DNA of 25,218 nucleotides from JASSUD01 sp031963365 (GCA_031963365.1 JASSUF010000015.1:1-25218), one strand, 5' to 3'; shown: positions 7,672 to 15,523, counted from the stretch's first letter. Notes: a model not told the origin generated them from the letters alone. A program made the numbers and translations.

Positions 7672-8583
7672 TCATAAATCTCGGCGACGGCCGCCATATG
7701 CAGCGCTAAAACTGGCGAAAAAGGCACCGGAAAGCAGCGCTACGGAAAGCCAAAGCGCCGTATATGAAGATGCCTTGCGCAATTTGTCAGCGGATTCCCG
7801 CGCGGTGGCCTCGGCCTCCTGGACCTTGTCAAAGATGGTAGTCACACGCTTTTCGGCGTCTGCTTGAGCGATGCCTGTGCGTTGCGCGACCAGTTGGGCA
7901 ACGTAGCGCCTATCTTCTGGAGGCAAAGCATTTGTTTGGATGGCATTGGAAAAGATACGAATGACTTCAGACGTGGAAGGGGTGACGCTGGCTTCACTGC
8001 CAGTTGGCTGGGCTGAGGCTGAACTTGTCGATACGCTCATATCTTTGCGAAAAAGCGAATCGATAAAGTAATCCATGCCGTCGCCAAGAGAAGGGGTATG
8101 TTTTTTGGCTATTGCCGCCCCAGCGACTACAATCGAGGCACCTGCTTGGCCCCCTTTGTTCACAATAGAGCTAATGGTTGTAGTTAGCAGCGCCACCATC
8201 ATCAGCGTCGCCACGGCCCATGCGAGGAGACCATGAGTGGTGTCGCGAAAATATGCCTCGCCCGTGTGTGCGACCTCCCATTTCGTCCGTAGGCGACCGG
8301 CCAGATACCCGCCTATGCCGGACGCCGCTAGTTGCGTAAAAGTAATCCACAAAATCGTCGACAGGCCCATTGTCGGCGCGCTGGCGCCTTGATTCGGCCA
8401 CGGGGAGACGGATGAGAAACCAAGGCCCATGCCAAGAACTAAAAGAATCAAGGAAAGTGCTGCTGCCCCGGCTGCGCCTGCAAAAATGGCATCCCAAGAG
8501 ACGCCTGATGTGCTCGCGGTTATCTCGGCTGAATGAGGGCTACGTGCCAGCTGTTCGCTTTTGCGTGAGGTTGCTACAGTCAT
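7672..8583 (-). CDS. PhnA-like multi-pass inner-membrane protein
   Basis: A 303-residue protein with a short polar N-terminus and three predicted membrane spans at about 32-58 (AGAAGAAALSLILLVLGMG), 72-97 (LSTILWITFTQLAASGIGGY) and 117-141 (GLLAWAVATLMMVALLTTT). A soluble stretch at about 160-270 follows, rich in Ser/Thr and then predicted coiled helix, and then a last span at 274-296. It resembles conserved proteobacterial proteins often labelled PhnA-like, whose function is not established. GGAG six bases before ATG 8583 is a good ribosome-binding site. It probably leads an operon with the small ORF and hemerythrin downstream. GC-rich codon use makes it look like part of the ancestral chromosome. 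Confidence 0.75.
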   Translation of the reverse strand: MTVATSRKSEQLARSPHSAEITASTSGVSWDAIFAGAAGAAALSLILLVLGMGLGFSSVSPWPNQGASAPTMGLSTILWITFTQLAASGIGGYLAGRLRTKWEVAHTGEAYFRDTTHGLLAWAVATLMMVALLTTTISSIVNKGGQAGASIVVAGAAIAKKHTPSLGDGMDYFIDSLFRKDMSVSTSSASAQPTGSEASVTPSTSEVIRIFSNAIQTNALPPEDRRYVAQLVAQRTGIAQADAEKRVTTIFDKVQEAEATARESADKLRKASSYTALWLSVALLSGAFFASFSAAYGGRRRDL

Positions 8584-8622
8584 CTTTTACTCCATGGTGA
8601 ATTCAAAGAATTATCCTCACAA

Positions 8623-8638
8623 ATCAATTGAAATTGAT
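8623..8638. promoter_or_regulatory. Palindrome upstream of the PhnA-like gene
   Basis: ATCAATT and AATTGAT flank a GA centre, a 16-bp palindrome 40 bases before the PhnA-like start. It could be an operator; AT-rich palindromes also arise by chance. Confidence 0.3.
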
Positions 8639-8763
8639 AAGTGGGGCCAGACAACGTTTCCTATGTACCATGAAGGACTTTGCTTTTATGTACAGAAAAA
8701 CCCTGATAACTCATAAACAATAACTATTTCTATAATTCTATATATGTTGATATATTGAACTAA

Positions 8764-9243
8764 ACCAGTCCGCACGATTATGCCCTGGAACCAAAGCTGG
8801 CAGATTGGATTAGAAATCAAGGATCCGATGTCATTTTCAAGCGTGTACCGGTAGCATTTAGCTCTAATTTTGAACCGCAGCAACGGCTCTACCATTCGCT
8901 GGATATATTGGGTGCTGTTGATCAAATGACGCTTAAAGTCTTTGAAGAGATACAGGTCAAAAGAAATCGTCTTCTCACGCCTCTTGCACAGGCAGATTTT
9001 GTGGCAACACAGGGTATCGACCGACAAAAATTCTTATCGGCTTACAATTCATTTAAAACTGCAGCTGAAGTGCAAAAAGACAATACACTTACTATCCAAT
9101 ATGGTATCCAAAGCGTACCCACACTGGTAGTTCAAGGTCAATACAAAACATCCCCTGCAATGACGCAAGGTCTTGATGGTGCAATCCAAGTGTTGGACTT
9201 TTTGGTATCGAAAGCACGCGCAGAAACACTTCAATCGCAGTAA
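8764..9243 (+). pseudogene. dsbA: dsbA pseudogene (thiol:disulfide interchange protein, N-terminus and active site lost)
   Basis: DsbA is the periplasmic thioredoxin-fold enzyme that puts disulfide bonds into secreted proteins. From 8764 the frame reads TSPHDYALEPKLADW, then FKRVPVAF, LTPLAQADFVATQGID, AYNSF and QYGIQSVPTLVVQGQY, ending at TAA 9241-9243. This is a clear match to the C-terminal three quarters of a Burkholderia-type DsbA, including the cis-Pro VPT loop. The signal peptide and first beta-strand are missing, a stop (8761-8763) lies directly upstream, and the preceding 70 bases are AT-rich and non-coding. The CPHC catalytic motif is replaced by SPHD, so both redox cysteines are absent. 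A TTG at 8908 could start a 111-residue fragment, but that would not be an oxidase. A functional copy may exist elsewhere in the genome. Confidence 0.85.
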
Positions 9244-9314
9244 ATAGGTTGTTCTCGTTGATTAGATTATTTTTCTTTTTATAATTTTTTAATCCACGCA
9301 GAGGCAGTCGAATA

Positions 9315-9354
9315 AAAACGGCGTATTACATTCCAGAATGTAGTGCGCCGTTTT
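9315..9354 (+). terminator. Rho-independent terminator after the dsbA remnant
   Basis: AAAACGGCG (9315-9323) pairs with CGCCGTTTT (9346-9354), and inside it TACATT pairs with AATGTA around CCAG. The stem is long, the T-run is short, and it sits 70 bases after the dsbA stop. It probably survives from the time when dsbA was functional. Confidence 0.7.
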
Positions 9355-9462
9355 GCATTTGAAATGTCGATTTTTATTATATATACTGCGTGCTGCCATA
9401 CCGAGCTTGATGATCATTTAGTCCTGTTCCTCGTACCCTATCATTTCTATAGATCGCATCAT

Positions 9463-9510
9463 TAGATGCTATCTAGATGCATACGGCTGGAAAATCCTAG
9501 TACCTAGGAT
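9463..9510 (+). promoter_or_regulatory. Direct repeats and palindrome before the transporter gene
   Basis: TAGATGC occurs at 9463-9469 and 9474-9480, exactly 11 bp or one helical turn apart. ATCCTAG (9494-9500) and CTAGGAT (9504-9510) form a perfect 7-bp inverted repeat that contains an AGGA and ends 12 bases before ATG 9523. This may be a regulator site or a hairpin that hides a ribosome-binding site. Confidence 0.35.
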
Positions 9511-9522
9511 GCTATTTCATCC

Positions 9523-10842
9523 ATGCCAGCATCTCCCCCCACACCCGACTCGAGGTCTTTGGTTATGCGCTGGCAGAAATTAATGGATAAACGCATTGGC
9601 ATTATTCCATTACCGCTTTATTTTATTATTCTTGTTTGCTTGAGTGTCCTTCTCGCTCTCAATAAAATCTCAGGCGATATTTCTATTATGATTGCGGTGC
9701 TGAGTGTATGCGGCTTCACCTTTGCGGGGTTGGGTGCGTCTATTCCAGGCCTGCGCCACATTGGTGGGTCGGTTATCGCGACGATTTTTCTTCCCGCCTG
9801 CTTGGTGCATTACCAACTTTTACCAGCTGAATTAGTCGAATCCATCAGCGACTTCTGGCAATCAACCAAATTTTTATACTTATTTATCGCCTGTGTGATC
9901 GTCGGCAGTATTCTGAGCATGGATCGTCAGACGCTGATTGCGGGCATGGTCAAAATTTTTATTCCGCTGGCTTCTGGCTCTGTGCTGGCCATTATGGCAG
10001 GCACCTTGACGGGGATGGCCTTTGGATTAAGCGCGCATCATACGTTCTTTTATATCATCATCCCCATTATGGCCGGCGGCATCGGTGAAGGTGCCATTCC
10101 GCTGACTCTGGGCTATTCAGATATTCTGAACATATCGCAAAGCCAACTCTTTGCTCAAATCGTACCAGCTATTGTGCTCGGCAATTTAACGGCGATTATC
10201 TGTGCGAGTTTGCTGCATCAGTTTGGAAAGCGCTACCCTCGCTTCAACGGGCATGGCCGCCTCTATGCCGCTCACGAAGAGATACCCGCCAATTCTCTCG
10301 ATACGCGCTCTGTCGATGTGGAGCATATTGCTGCGGCTGGCATGGTGGCGATTTGTTTATACATACTAGGCATACTGATTCATAGCTTTACCGGCTTACC
10401 GGCTCCTGTAGCGATGCTTTTTCTTGCCGTGCTCGCTAAACTCACTCACGCCGTTTCGCCTAAGTTAGAAGGCGGTGCGCACATGGTGTATTATTTTTTC
10501 TCCAAAGCCGTGACGTATCCCTTGCTCTTCGCTGTTGGTATCACCACTACATCATGGGATGATCTAATGGCTGCGTTCACCTTAGCCAATTTGGTCACCA
10601 TTACCGTGACGGTATTTACGCTCACCACGGTCGGCTTTTTTGTGGGGAAATGGGTAGGCCTCTATCCGATCGAAAGCGCCATCATTAATGCCTGCCATAG
10701 CGGTATGGGCGGCGTCGGCGATGTGGCGATCCTCACGTCGGCCCATCGACTACAACTCATGCCGTTTGCACAAATAGCCACTCGTTTAGGAGGGGCGTTC
10801 ACTATCACTATTGCGATAGTTTTACTGCGGATAGTGTCATAA
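9523..10842 (+). CDS. 2-hydroxycarboxylate transporter family protein (citrate/malate type)
   Basis: A 439-residue inner-membrane transporter of the 2HCT family (CitS, CimH, MleP), which moves citrate, malate or related hydroxy-acids with cations or by exchange. It has many hydrophobic spans and the two family GGxG re-entrant loops: GGIGEGAIPL at 185-194 and SGMGGVGD at about 393-400. A conserved Arg follows in ATRLGGA (about 421), near the residue known to bind substrate in CitS. The length is normal. ATG 9523 is used here, but ATG 9565 (MRWQKLMDKRIGIIP) has GAGG nine bases upstream and matches the usual family start better. It stands alone, with a terminator before it. For a host-dependent bacterium, uptake of host dicarboxylates as a carbon source would make sense (inference). 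The exact substrate cannot be read. Confidence 0.9.
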   Translation: MPASPPTPDSRSLVMRWQKLMDKRIGIIPLPLYFIILVCLSVLLALNKISGDISIMIAVLSVCGFTFAGLGASIPGLRHIGGSVIATIFLPACLVHYQLLPAELVESISDFWQSTKFLYLFIACVIVGSILSMDRQTLIAGMVKIFIPLASGSVLAIMAGTLTGMAFGLSAHHTFFYIIIPIMAGGIGEGAIPLTLGYSDILNISQSQLFAQIVPAIVLGNLTAIICASLLHQFGKRYPRFNGHGRLYAAHEEIPANSLDTRSVDVEHIAAAGMVAICLYILGILIHSFTGLPAPVAMLFLAVLAKLTHAVSPKLEGGAHMVYYFFSKAVTYPLLFAVGITTTSWDDLMAAFTLANLVTITVTVFTLTTVGFFVGKWVGLYPIESAIINACHSGMGGVGDVAILTSAHRLQLMPFAQIATRLGGAFTITIAIVLLRIVS

Positions 10843-10938
10843 AGCGCCAGGATACTTTTATTTATTGCCTGGGCGCGATGCTTTGATGCATCGTGAAATA
10901 GATAGTGCATGCTAAGGCGCTGGACGTTATTTTAGTCA

Positions 10939-11901
10939 CTAACTTTTATTTTTACTGCCTAAAATAATTTTTTCTATGGTAGAAATCGACATTTTTGTAT
11001 GAAGCACGATATTTGCGCAAATATCTATTTTCTTGGCCTTAGGGTAATTTTTTTTGGCCTCTAAATAATAATTATTGATACATTCTCTTACTGCTTTTGA
11101 ATAAGGTTTTGGAAAAATTGGCCTCTTAAAAAAATCCACATTTTTCAGTAAAGGATCCAATAAAATATGCTGGTATTTCTCATCTTGAATGGGGTTGGTG
11201 CATGCTATATATTTTGCATGCTCTCTACGAATACTCCTGCCTGATTTTGTAAAAGAAAGGTCTTTTTTATTTACCTTATAAAATTCTTTTTCTGCCATTT
11301 TTACTGCCATTATTGGAGCTTCTTTTTTGTCCTGCGGTAGAATCTCTCGCTTTAGAGGTTCTGATGGCATGCTAGCGTGCGGAAAATGATTTCCTGATTT
11401 ATGGGTATATTCCACATTCTCTGTATTTACATATCCTGGATAGTCCTCAAAGTGAAGTTGAGTCAGAGATAATTTTTCAGATTCCGAGAGAGGGGCTGAT
11501 TGCTTTACTTCCTCCTTCATGTCTGATGAAGAAGGATGCTGCGCGACTGGAGAATCTAGAGAAGATAGAAGTAAGGGGCTACGGATAGCGGTAGAGAATT
11601 CAGGTTGAGGTAGATTAACCCATTGCTCCCATCCCTCACTATAGGCGCTAGCCACCCACATGCTTTGCTGAGAAGCGAGAACAGGGCTGCTACTATAAAA
11701 ATTATTGGTAGAGGGAGGTTGAGATGGGAATTGGGCAGTGCGTGATACCGTAGGGGAGCGCAAATTACTCAGTGCTCCTCTATTTTGGCTTCTAGGCTGG
11801 GTACTTACATCATACGGTTTTGCTCTTAAACGCTTAGGAGCAGACGTCTGCGCCATTCCTGATGATGAGGTAAGTGGCGAATAAATTTTTTCAGTGGCCA
11901 T
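10939..11901 (-). CDS. Unrecognised Ser/Pro-rich protein with a C-terminal helical domain, effector-like
   Basis: A 320-residue protein of no family I recognise. Residues 1 to about 190 are rich in Ser, Pro, Gln and Asn and likely disordered, with a basic cluster APKRLRAKP at 21-29 that resembles a nuclear localisation signal. Residues about 205-320 are Lys-rich and look folded, ending in KKIDICANIVLHTKM and SISTIEKIILG, which resembles in size and pattern the helix-turn-helix-like repeat of the 1436 protein (an Ile/Thr-led last helix after a charged helix). ATG 11901 has only a weak purine run (AGAG) upstream. There is no signal peptide or membrane segment. The plan of a disordered head and small helical tail is shared with the 1436 protein, so both may be effectors; this is inference. 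Confidence 0.7.
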   Translation of the reverse strand: MATEKIYSPLTSSSGMAQTSAPKRLRAKPYDVSTQPRSQNRGALSNLRSPTVSRTAQFPSQPPSTNNFYSSSPVLASQQSMWVASAYSEGWEQWVNLPQPEFSTAIRSPLLLSSLDSPVAQHPSSSDMKEEVKQSAPLSESEKLSLTQLHFEDYPGYVNTENVEYTHKSGNHFPHASMPSEPLKREILPQDKKEAPIMAVKMAEKEFYKVNKKDLSFTKSGRSIRREHAKYIACTNPIQDEKYQHILLDPLLKNVDFFKRPIFPKPYSKAVRECINNYYLEAKKNYPKAKKIDICANIVLHTKMSISTIEKIILGSKNKS

Positions 11902-12088
11902 GGCTTGTCTCTTGCTCTTTTTTAGTAGTGGTAACGCTGTTAATACGCGTTTTATTGACTCCTATTAAATACGATAATGTGCAAAGTAGGCATGCGTTTT
12001 ACGCAATGCTTTGCTGTAAAACGAAAAGAAGCTCAGAAAACCCCCAAATAGTCAGATCGGAGGTCTGCAAGTGCTTTGCCACATGATG

Positions 12089-12105
12089 GGCCTCTCTAAG
12101 AGGCC
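12089..12105. terminator. Hairpin downstream of qmcA
   Basis: GGCCTCT (12089-12095) and AGAGGCC (12099-12105) form a perfect 7-bp stem with a 3-base loop, 13 bases beyond the qmcA stop. There is no T-run, so it may only stabilise the transcript end. Confidence 0.4.
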
Positions 12106-12117
12106 ACTACATGCTTG

Positions 12118-13041
12118 CTATGATTTCCCTTTCTTAATAATCGATAACGCGGTTCCAATCATCGTACTTATTTCGCTTAAATTGGCAGGTACGATTAATG
12201 TATTGCCTGCTTTAGCAAGATTGCTAAAAGCATTTACATATTGCTCGGCCACTTTTAGATTAACGGCCTCTATACCGCCAGACGATTGAATGGAATGGCC
12301 CACTTTTGAAATGGCTTGTGCATTGGCTTCTGCTACGGCAAGAATGGCGGATGCCTGACCTTGTGCCTGATTGATCGAAGCTTGTCTTTCGCCTTCCGAT
12401 TTTTGAATGGCCGCTTCACGTGCACCTGTGGCTAAGTTAATTTGTTCTTGTCGTTTTCCTTCAGAAGCAGCAATCAATGCACGCTTTTCTCGTTCAGCGG
12501 TAATTTGCGATTGCATGGCATGCAAAATTTCTTTGGGCGGGGTGAGATCTTTTATTTCATAGCGCAGTACTTTCACGCCCCAGTTTGCTGCTGCTTCGTC
12601 TAGTACTTCAACAATGCTGTGATTGATTAGTGCACGCTCTTCAAAGGTTTTGTCGAGTTCTAATTTACCGATGACGGAGCGCAGTGTTGTTTGGGCAAGC
12701 TGGGTGATGGCAACGATGTAATTGCTGGAGCCATAAGAGGCTTTCATCGGGTCGGTCACTTGAAAATATAAAACGCCATCGACCTGCAATTGAGTGTTAT
12801 CGCGCGTAATACATACTTGGCTAGGCACATCGAGCGGGATTTCTTTTAAAACGTGCCGATAGGCCACACGGTCAATAAATGGCACCACGATACTCAAACC
12901 TGGCGCGAGCGTAGAATGGTAACGGCCCAGACGCTCCACTACCCAAGCATGTTGCTCAGGCACAATTTTTACAGACTGCGCTACCAGGACCACCATTACA
13001 ATAAATATAAGCGGCACTATAAAACCCGTATCGATTGACAT
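12118..13041 (-). CDS. qmcA: SPFH/band-7 stomatin-like protein QmcA
   Basis: A protein of about 307 residues of the stomatin/prohibitin superfamily. It has one N-terminal membrane anchor (FIVPLIFIVMVVLVAQ), a band-7 domain (ERLGRYHSTLAPGLSIVVP, YRHVLKEIPLDVP, ITRDNTQLQVDGVLYFQVTD) and an Ala/Glu/Gln-rich coiled coil (AEREKRALIAASEG, QASINQAQGQASAILAVAEA). Such proteins oligomerise in the inner membrane and organise lipid domains and proteases. ATG codons occur at 13044 and 13041. AAGGA is seven bases from the second but only about four from the first, so 13041 is preferred. Family members are often paired with an NfeD-like gene; none is present here. The higA stop is 12 bases upstream, so the toxin-antitoxin transcript may read into it. 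Confidence 0.9.
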   Translation of the reverse strand: MSIDTGFIVPLIFIVMVVLVAQSVKIVPEQHAWVVERLGRYHSTLAPGLSIVVPFIDRVAYRHVLKEIPLDVPSQVCITRDNTQLQVDGVLYFQVTDPMKASYGSSNYIVAITQLAQTTLRSVIGKLELDKTFEERALINHSIVEVLDEAAANWGVKVLRYEIKDLTPPKEILHAMQSQITAEREKRALIAASEGKRQEQINLATGAREAAIQKSEGERQASINQAQGQASAILAVAEANAQAISKVGHSIQSSGGIEAVNLKVAEQYVNAFSNLAKAGNTLIVPANLSEISTMIGTALSIIKKGKS

Positions 13042-13055
13042 CATTTTTCCTTAAG

Positions 13056-13424
13056 TTACGTCGCTACACAAGTTGGCATGATGAGACTTTCTACCGGTAT
13101 GCCAAAAGTCTCATGAAGACGACGGATCATTTTTAGTGTTAGCGGACGAGTGCGATTTAAAATTTCATAAACCCGATTAAGCCGTCCAATCACGGGAGTT
13201 AAATCTTTAGGGGTGAGTTGGTGTTGTTCCATATGGAAACGAATAGCCTCAACAGGGTCAGGAAAATCAGCAGGAAAATGTTTTTGTTCATATGCTTGAG
13301 CCAATGTTGCCAATACATCCAAACGATCACCTTCTGGAGTGCCGAACTCAGCGCTCATGAGTGATTCAATCTCGAGCATAACGCTGTCGTAATCTTCTTG
13401 GGTTCTAATAGGTCTGATATCCAT
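13056..13424 (-). CDS. higA: HigA-type antitoxin with helix-turn-helix
   Basis: A 122-residue antitoxin of the HigA group (COG5499-like). It has an N-terminal toxin-binding part (IRTQEDYDSVMLEIESLM, DVLATLAQAYEQKHFP) and a C-terminal Xre-type helix-turn-helix (IRFHMEQHQLTPKDLTPVIG, RVYEILNRTRPLTLKMI). Members bind and neutralise HigB and repress their own operon by binding palindromic DNA. The start at ATG 13424 has AGGA eight bases upstream, and that site overlaps the stop of the toxin gene, so the two are translated together. The toxin comes first, which is the usual HigBA order and the reverse of most toxin-antitoxin pairs. The HTH looks complete. Confidence 0.9.
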   Translation of the reverse strand: MDIRPIRTQEDYDSVMLEIESLMSAEFGTPEGDRLDVLATLAQAYEQKHFPADFPDPVEAIRFHMEQHQLTPKDLTPVIGRLNRVYEILNRTRPLTLKMIRRLHETFGIPVESLIMPTCVAT

Positions 13425-13433
13425 TTTGCTGTC

Positions 13434-13736
13434 CTATATTTTCTGCACATCGATCTTATCGTACTGCGCATGCGTTCCAATGAACCGGATATACACCACT
13501 CTATATGGGTAATTGATCCATACAACGAGACGATATTTATTGCCTGCAATGTTAAAAACTACACGTCCATCTTGAAGGATGCTGGCATGGCCAAAATCCA
13601 TTTTTACATCAGCAGGCCCACTCCAATCCGCTTTCAATGCATGCCTATACCAGGCTAGACCAGGCTCTCGTGCATCTGAATATGCAGGTTCGCCTTCCCA
13701 GAAAGTTTTAATTTTTGAGAAAGATAGTATTCGCAT
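13434..13736 (-). CDS. higB: HigB-type mRNA interferase toxin
   Basis: A 100-residue toxin of the HigB/RelE fold that cuts mRNA on the ribosome. Family landmarks are all present: a basic N-terminal helix, LAWYRHALKADWSGPADV, ASILQDGRVVFNIAGNKYRLVV and YIRFIGTHAQYDKID. The length is normal and nothing is broken, so the toxin is probably active and must be held by the antitoxin, nine bases downstream. ATG 13736 has no clear ribosome-binding site. It lies only 11 bases from a palindrome that is a candidate HigA operator, so the leader is very short or absent. Confidence 0.9.
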   Translation of the reverse strand: MRILSFSKIKTFWEGEPAYSDAREPGLAWYRHALKADWSGPADVKMDFGHASILQDGRVVFNIAGNKYRLVVWINYPYRVVYIRFIGTHAQYDKIDVQKI

Positions 13737-13746
13737 ATATTAATAT

Positions 13747-13765
13747 TAGTCCCTTTTTGGGACTA
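13747..13765. promoter_or_regulatory. Palindromic operator candidate for higBA
   Basis: TAGTCCC (13747-13753) and GGGACTA (13759-13765) form a perfect 7-bp inverted repeat around five T. It begins 11 bases upstream of the higB start. HigA proteins repress their own promoters through such sites, so this is the natural autoregulatory operator. A terminator is unlikely because no gene runs into it. Confidence 0.6.
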
Positions 13766-14186
13766 TTTCAATGCCTCAATGTTTGGTAGCTCGCGGCATT
13801 TTATAGTCCATTTTTTGTAAGCGACTTGATGTGCTTCGAGTGCATGTCAAGTCCTCTCTAAGGCATTGTTTCTATTGCAGAAATAAAGCCAGAGCGGCTA
13901 TTTTGACTAGTCTTTTTCGCATGCGCCAGACTACTGAATGGTCATATATGTCTATAAGTTGGCAAGTACCTATATAAGCTGAGCAGTCTATTTCAGTGTT
14001 TTATATGGTGCGCGGTACGCTTATCAGCAGAGCATGGTGATTCATCCTGATAGAGGATGTTTGGTGAGCGGATCTAAATGGGGGGCGTGCAGGAGGGGGC
14101 TTTTTTTAGTTTTGTATGATGCAAAAAAATATCTAGGAAAGCATGCGAAACAAGAGGGTTTTTTTAGCCCGCACACTTTCCCACCT
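13766..14186. other. Gene-free region, possibly degenerate
   Basis: About 420 bases between higB and the small unknown gene. I see only short inverted repeats (AATGCC...GGCATT near 13770-13800, CATCCT/AGGATG at 14043-14059) and no ORF with a ribosome-binding site and recognisable protein. A 55-codon ORF from ATG 14034 has no support. It may be eroded sequence. Confidence 0.5.
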
Positions 14187-14207
14187 AGTAGCCTAATCTA
14201 GGCTACT
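14187..14207. terminator. Perfect hairpin after the small unknown gene
   Basis: AGTAGCCTA (14187-14195) and TAGGCTACT (14199-14207) form a 9-bp perfect stem with a 3-base loop, 32 bases past the stop of the gene at 14240. No T-run follows on the gene strand, so termination is uncertain. Confidence 0.45.
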
Positions 14208-14239
14208 TAGTTTAGTTTGCTGCGGCTTTAACCATAGCC

Positions 14240-14566
14240 TTAAGCCAAATTGGATACATTCTTAGCCTGTGCGCTGTTCGCTGCTATATTTTCAACTTTT
14301 GCATTATCAGCAGAGGTATTTTTAGGCTGTAAACCTGGAAATAATTTCAAAAAGAAATTGACAATCCATTGGCGCAGGCGTTCTAGGAAAGTGAGTCCTG
14401 ATGTTCCGTTGGTTGCTTTGTTATTTTGCTCGTTAGCATATTCTGGCAGTGCAATCTCTCTAGTCTCTCTGTACTCATAATAAGTATTCAGTTCTTGGCT
14501 GCTTAATGATGGTGGAGTAGACTTAGGACAGTTATTATTGTACAAAGCTTGAACAGTAAGGGCCAT
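14240..14566 (-). CDS. Small unrecognised protein with an amphipathic or membrane-binding helix
   Basis: A 108-residue protein of no recognised family. A strong CGGAGAT lies about five bases before ATG 14566, which supports a real gene. Residues 1 to about 55 are polar (Asn, Ser, Glu, Tyr). Residues about 57-78 form one hydrophobic/aromatic helix (LTFLERLRQWIVNFFLKLFP) that could lie on or enter a membrane, and the tail is Asn/Ala-rich. There is no signal peptide. It stands alone between higBA and alkB on the minus strand. It could be a small secreted effector or a membrane-associated peptide, but nothing in the sequence decides this. Confidence 0.6.
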   Translation of the reverse strand: MALTVQALYNNNCPKSTPPSLSSQELNTYYEYRETREIALPEYANEQNNKATNGTSGLTFLERLRQWIVNFFLKLFPGLQPKNTSADNAKVENIAANSAQAKNVSNLA

Positions 14567-14849
14567 AGATATCTCCGTATTTTTATTAAGTAAATTGAAT
14601 TCAATAAACTATATATTTTGAAATACTGGTGCGGTGCTTTTTTATACGTATAAAATTTTTTGCTTGAGCGCGTATCTCAGTTAAAAAACGGTCGACTGAT
14701 AGGAAGCTCGATGCATAGTAACGTAGTTAAAGTTATGCTCCACCCCCATATTCTCTGCAATATAAAGGAGAAAAAATACTTAATATGTCATGGAAGATAT
14801 ATATTGCCCTAAGATTGAAATTTCACGATGGAGCGTGCACTGGCCTGCA
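14567..14849. other. Intergenic stretch without recognised gene
   Basis: These 283 bases are AT-rich and should hold the promoter of the small gene starting at 14566. An AAAGGAG at 14764-14770 is followed by ATG only after 14 bases, and that 49-codon ORF runs antisense into alkB, so it is not accepted. Confidence 0.4.
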
Positions 14850-15491
14850 TCAATACACCTTACGAAAGGTGAGGTTGATGCGTTGTGTGCCTAGCAAAGG
14901 ATGCCGGTTTTCTTCGAGTGGTAATACGCCATGAAAGCGTAAGCGATCTTCTTTACCCCACACGACTACATCACCATGTATGAGTTGAATGCGTACGGTT
15001 TTTCCACTGCGCTCATGCGTACCAAATAGAAAAATAGCTGGCGCACCAAGAGAGACTGAAACGATAGGGGACTGTAAATCATGCTCCCTCTTATCTTGAT
15101 GCAAAGAGAGTCGGCTTCCTGGCAAGTAGCGGTTGACTAGGCAAGCATCTGGCTTGAAATTCGGAAATCCTGCTTCGGCCGCTGCATCGTAAGCTAATTG
15201 AGCAAATGCAGCTGGCATCGCAGGCCAAGCTAAGCCGGTTTCTGGGTCTTTCTGGGTGTATCGATAGCCATTTCGATCAGAAAACCAGCCAACTTGACCG
15301 CAATTAATCAACCCGACCGACATCGTAAAGCCGCCTGGTGTACAGAGGTACCGAAACGGTGTGCTTTGCTGCAGCGCCTGAATAGCGGGTATGAGTTTTT
15401 CGATATAAGGCTCAGCAAAGCCACGCAAAATAAAAGAGCAGGGCCCAATCATTTCGCGACTGCCGGGACATGGAGGGAAAAGATCGAACAT
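14850..15491 (-). CDS. alkB: DNA oxidative demethylase AlkB
   Basis: AlkB is an Fe(II)/2-oxoglutarate dioxygenase that removes 1-methyladenine and 3-methylcytosine lesions from DNA. All key residues are visible: the HxD of LHQDKRE, the distal His of LRFHGVLP and the RxNxTFR that grips 2-oxoglutarate (RINLTFR). The substrate-pocket part YRYTQKDPETGLAWP is also typical. Counting from the ATG at 15491 (MFDLFPP), the iron ligands fall at residues 131, 133 and 187, identical to E. coli AlkB numbering, so this start is better than the ATG at 15503, which would add MIPI. Neither ATG has a clear ribosome-binding site. The gene looks complete and functional at 213 residues. It is not next to ada, and its upstream region carries a large inverted-repeat element. 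Confidence 0.93.
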   Translation of the reverse strand: MFDLFPPCPGSREMIGPCSFILRGFAEPYIEKLIPAIQALQQSTPFRYLCTPGGFTMSVGLINCGQVGWFSDRNGYRYTQKDPETGLAWPAMPAAFAQLAYDAAAEAGFPNFKPDACLVNRYLPGSRLSLHQDKREHDLQSPIVSVSLGAPAIFLFGTHERSGKTVRIQLIHGDVVVWGKEDRLRFHGVLPLEENRHPLLGTQRINLTFRKVY

Positions 15492-15523
15492 GATGGGTAT
15501 CATTTATTAAATATAGCTTGGAA

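Noticed and set aside
8171..8497. 108-codon minus-strand ORF in another frame of the PhnA-like gene
   Set aside because: The overlapping frame encodes a consistent multi-span membrane protein with a good ribosome-binding site, so this one is a shadow.
8686..9027. 113-codon minus-strand ORF over the dsbA remnant
   Set aside because: It is antisense to the clear DsbA-derived frame; its product has no domain and is a chance opening in an AT-rich stretch.
14034..14198. Plus-strand 55-codon ORF starting MVIHPDRGC
   Set aside because: No ribosome-binding site and no recognisable protein; it ends inside the hairpin at 14187-14207.
14764..14935. AAAGGAG followed by a 49-codon ORF antisense to alkB
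   Set aside because: The spacing to the ATG is 14 bases and the product is unlike any protein; overlap with the alkB 3' end makes it unlikely.
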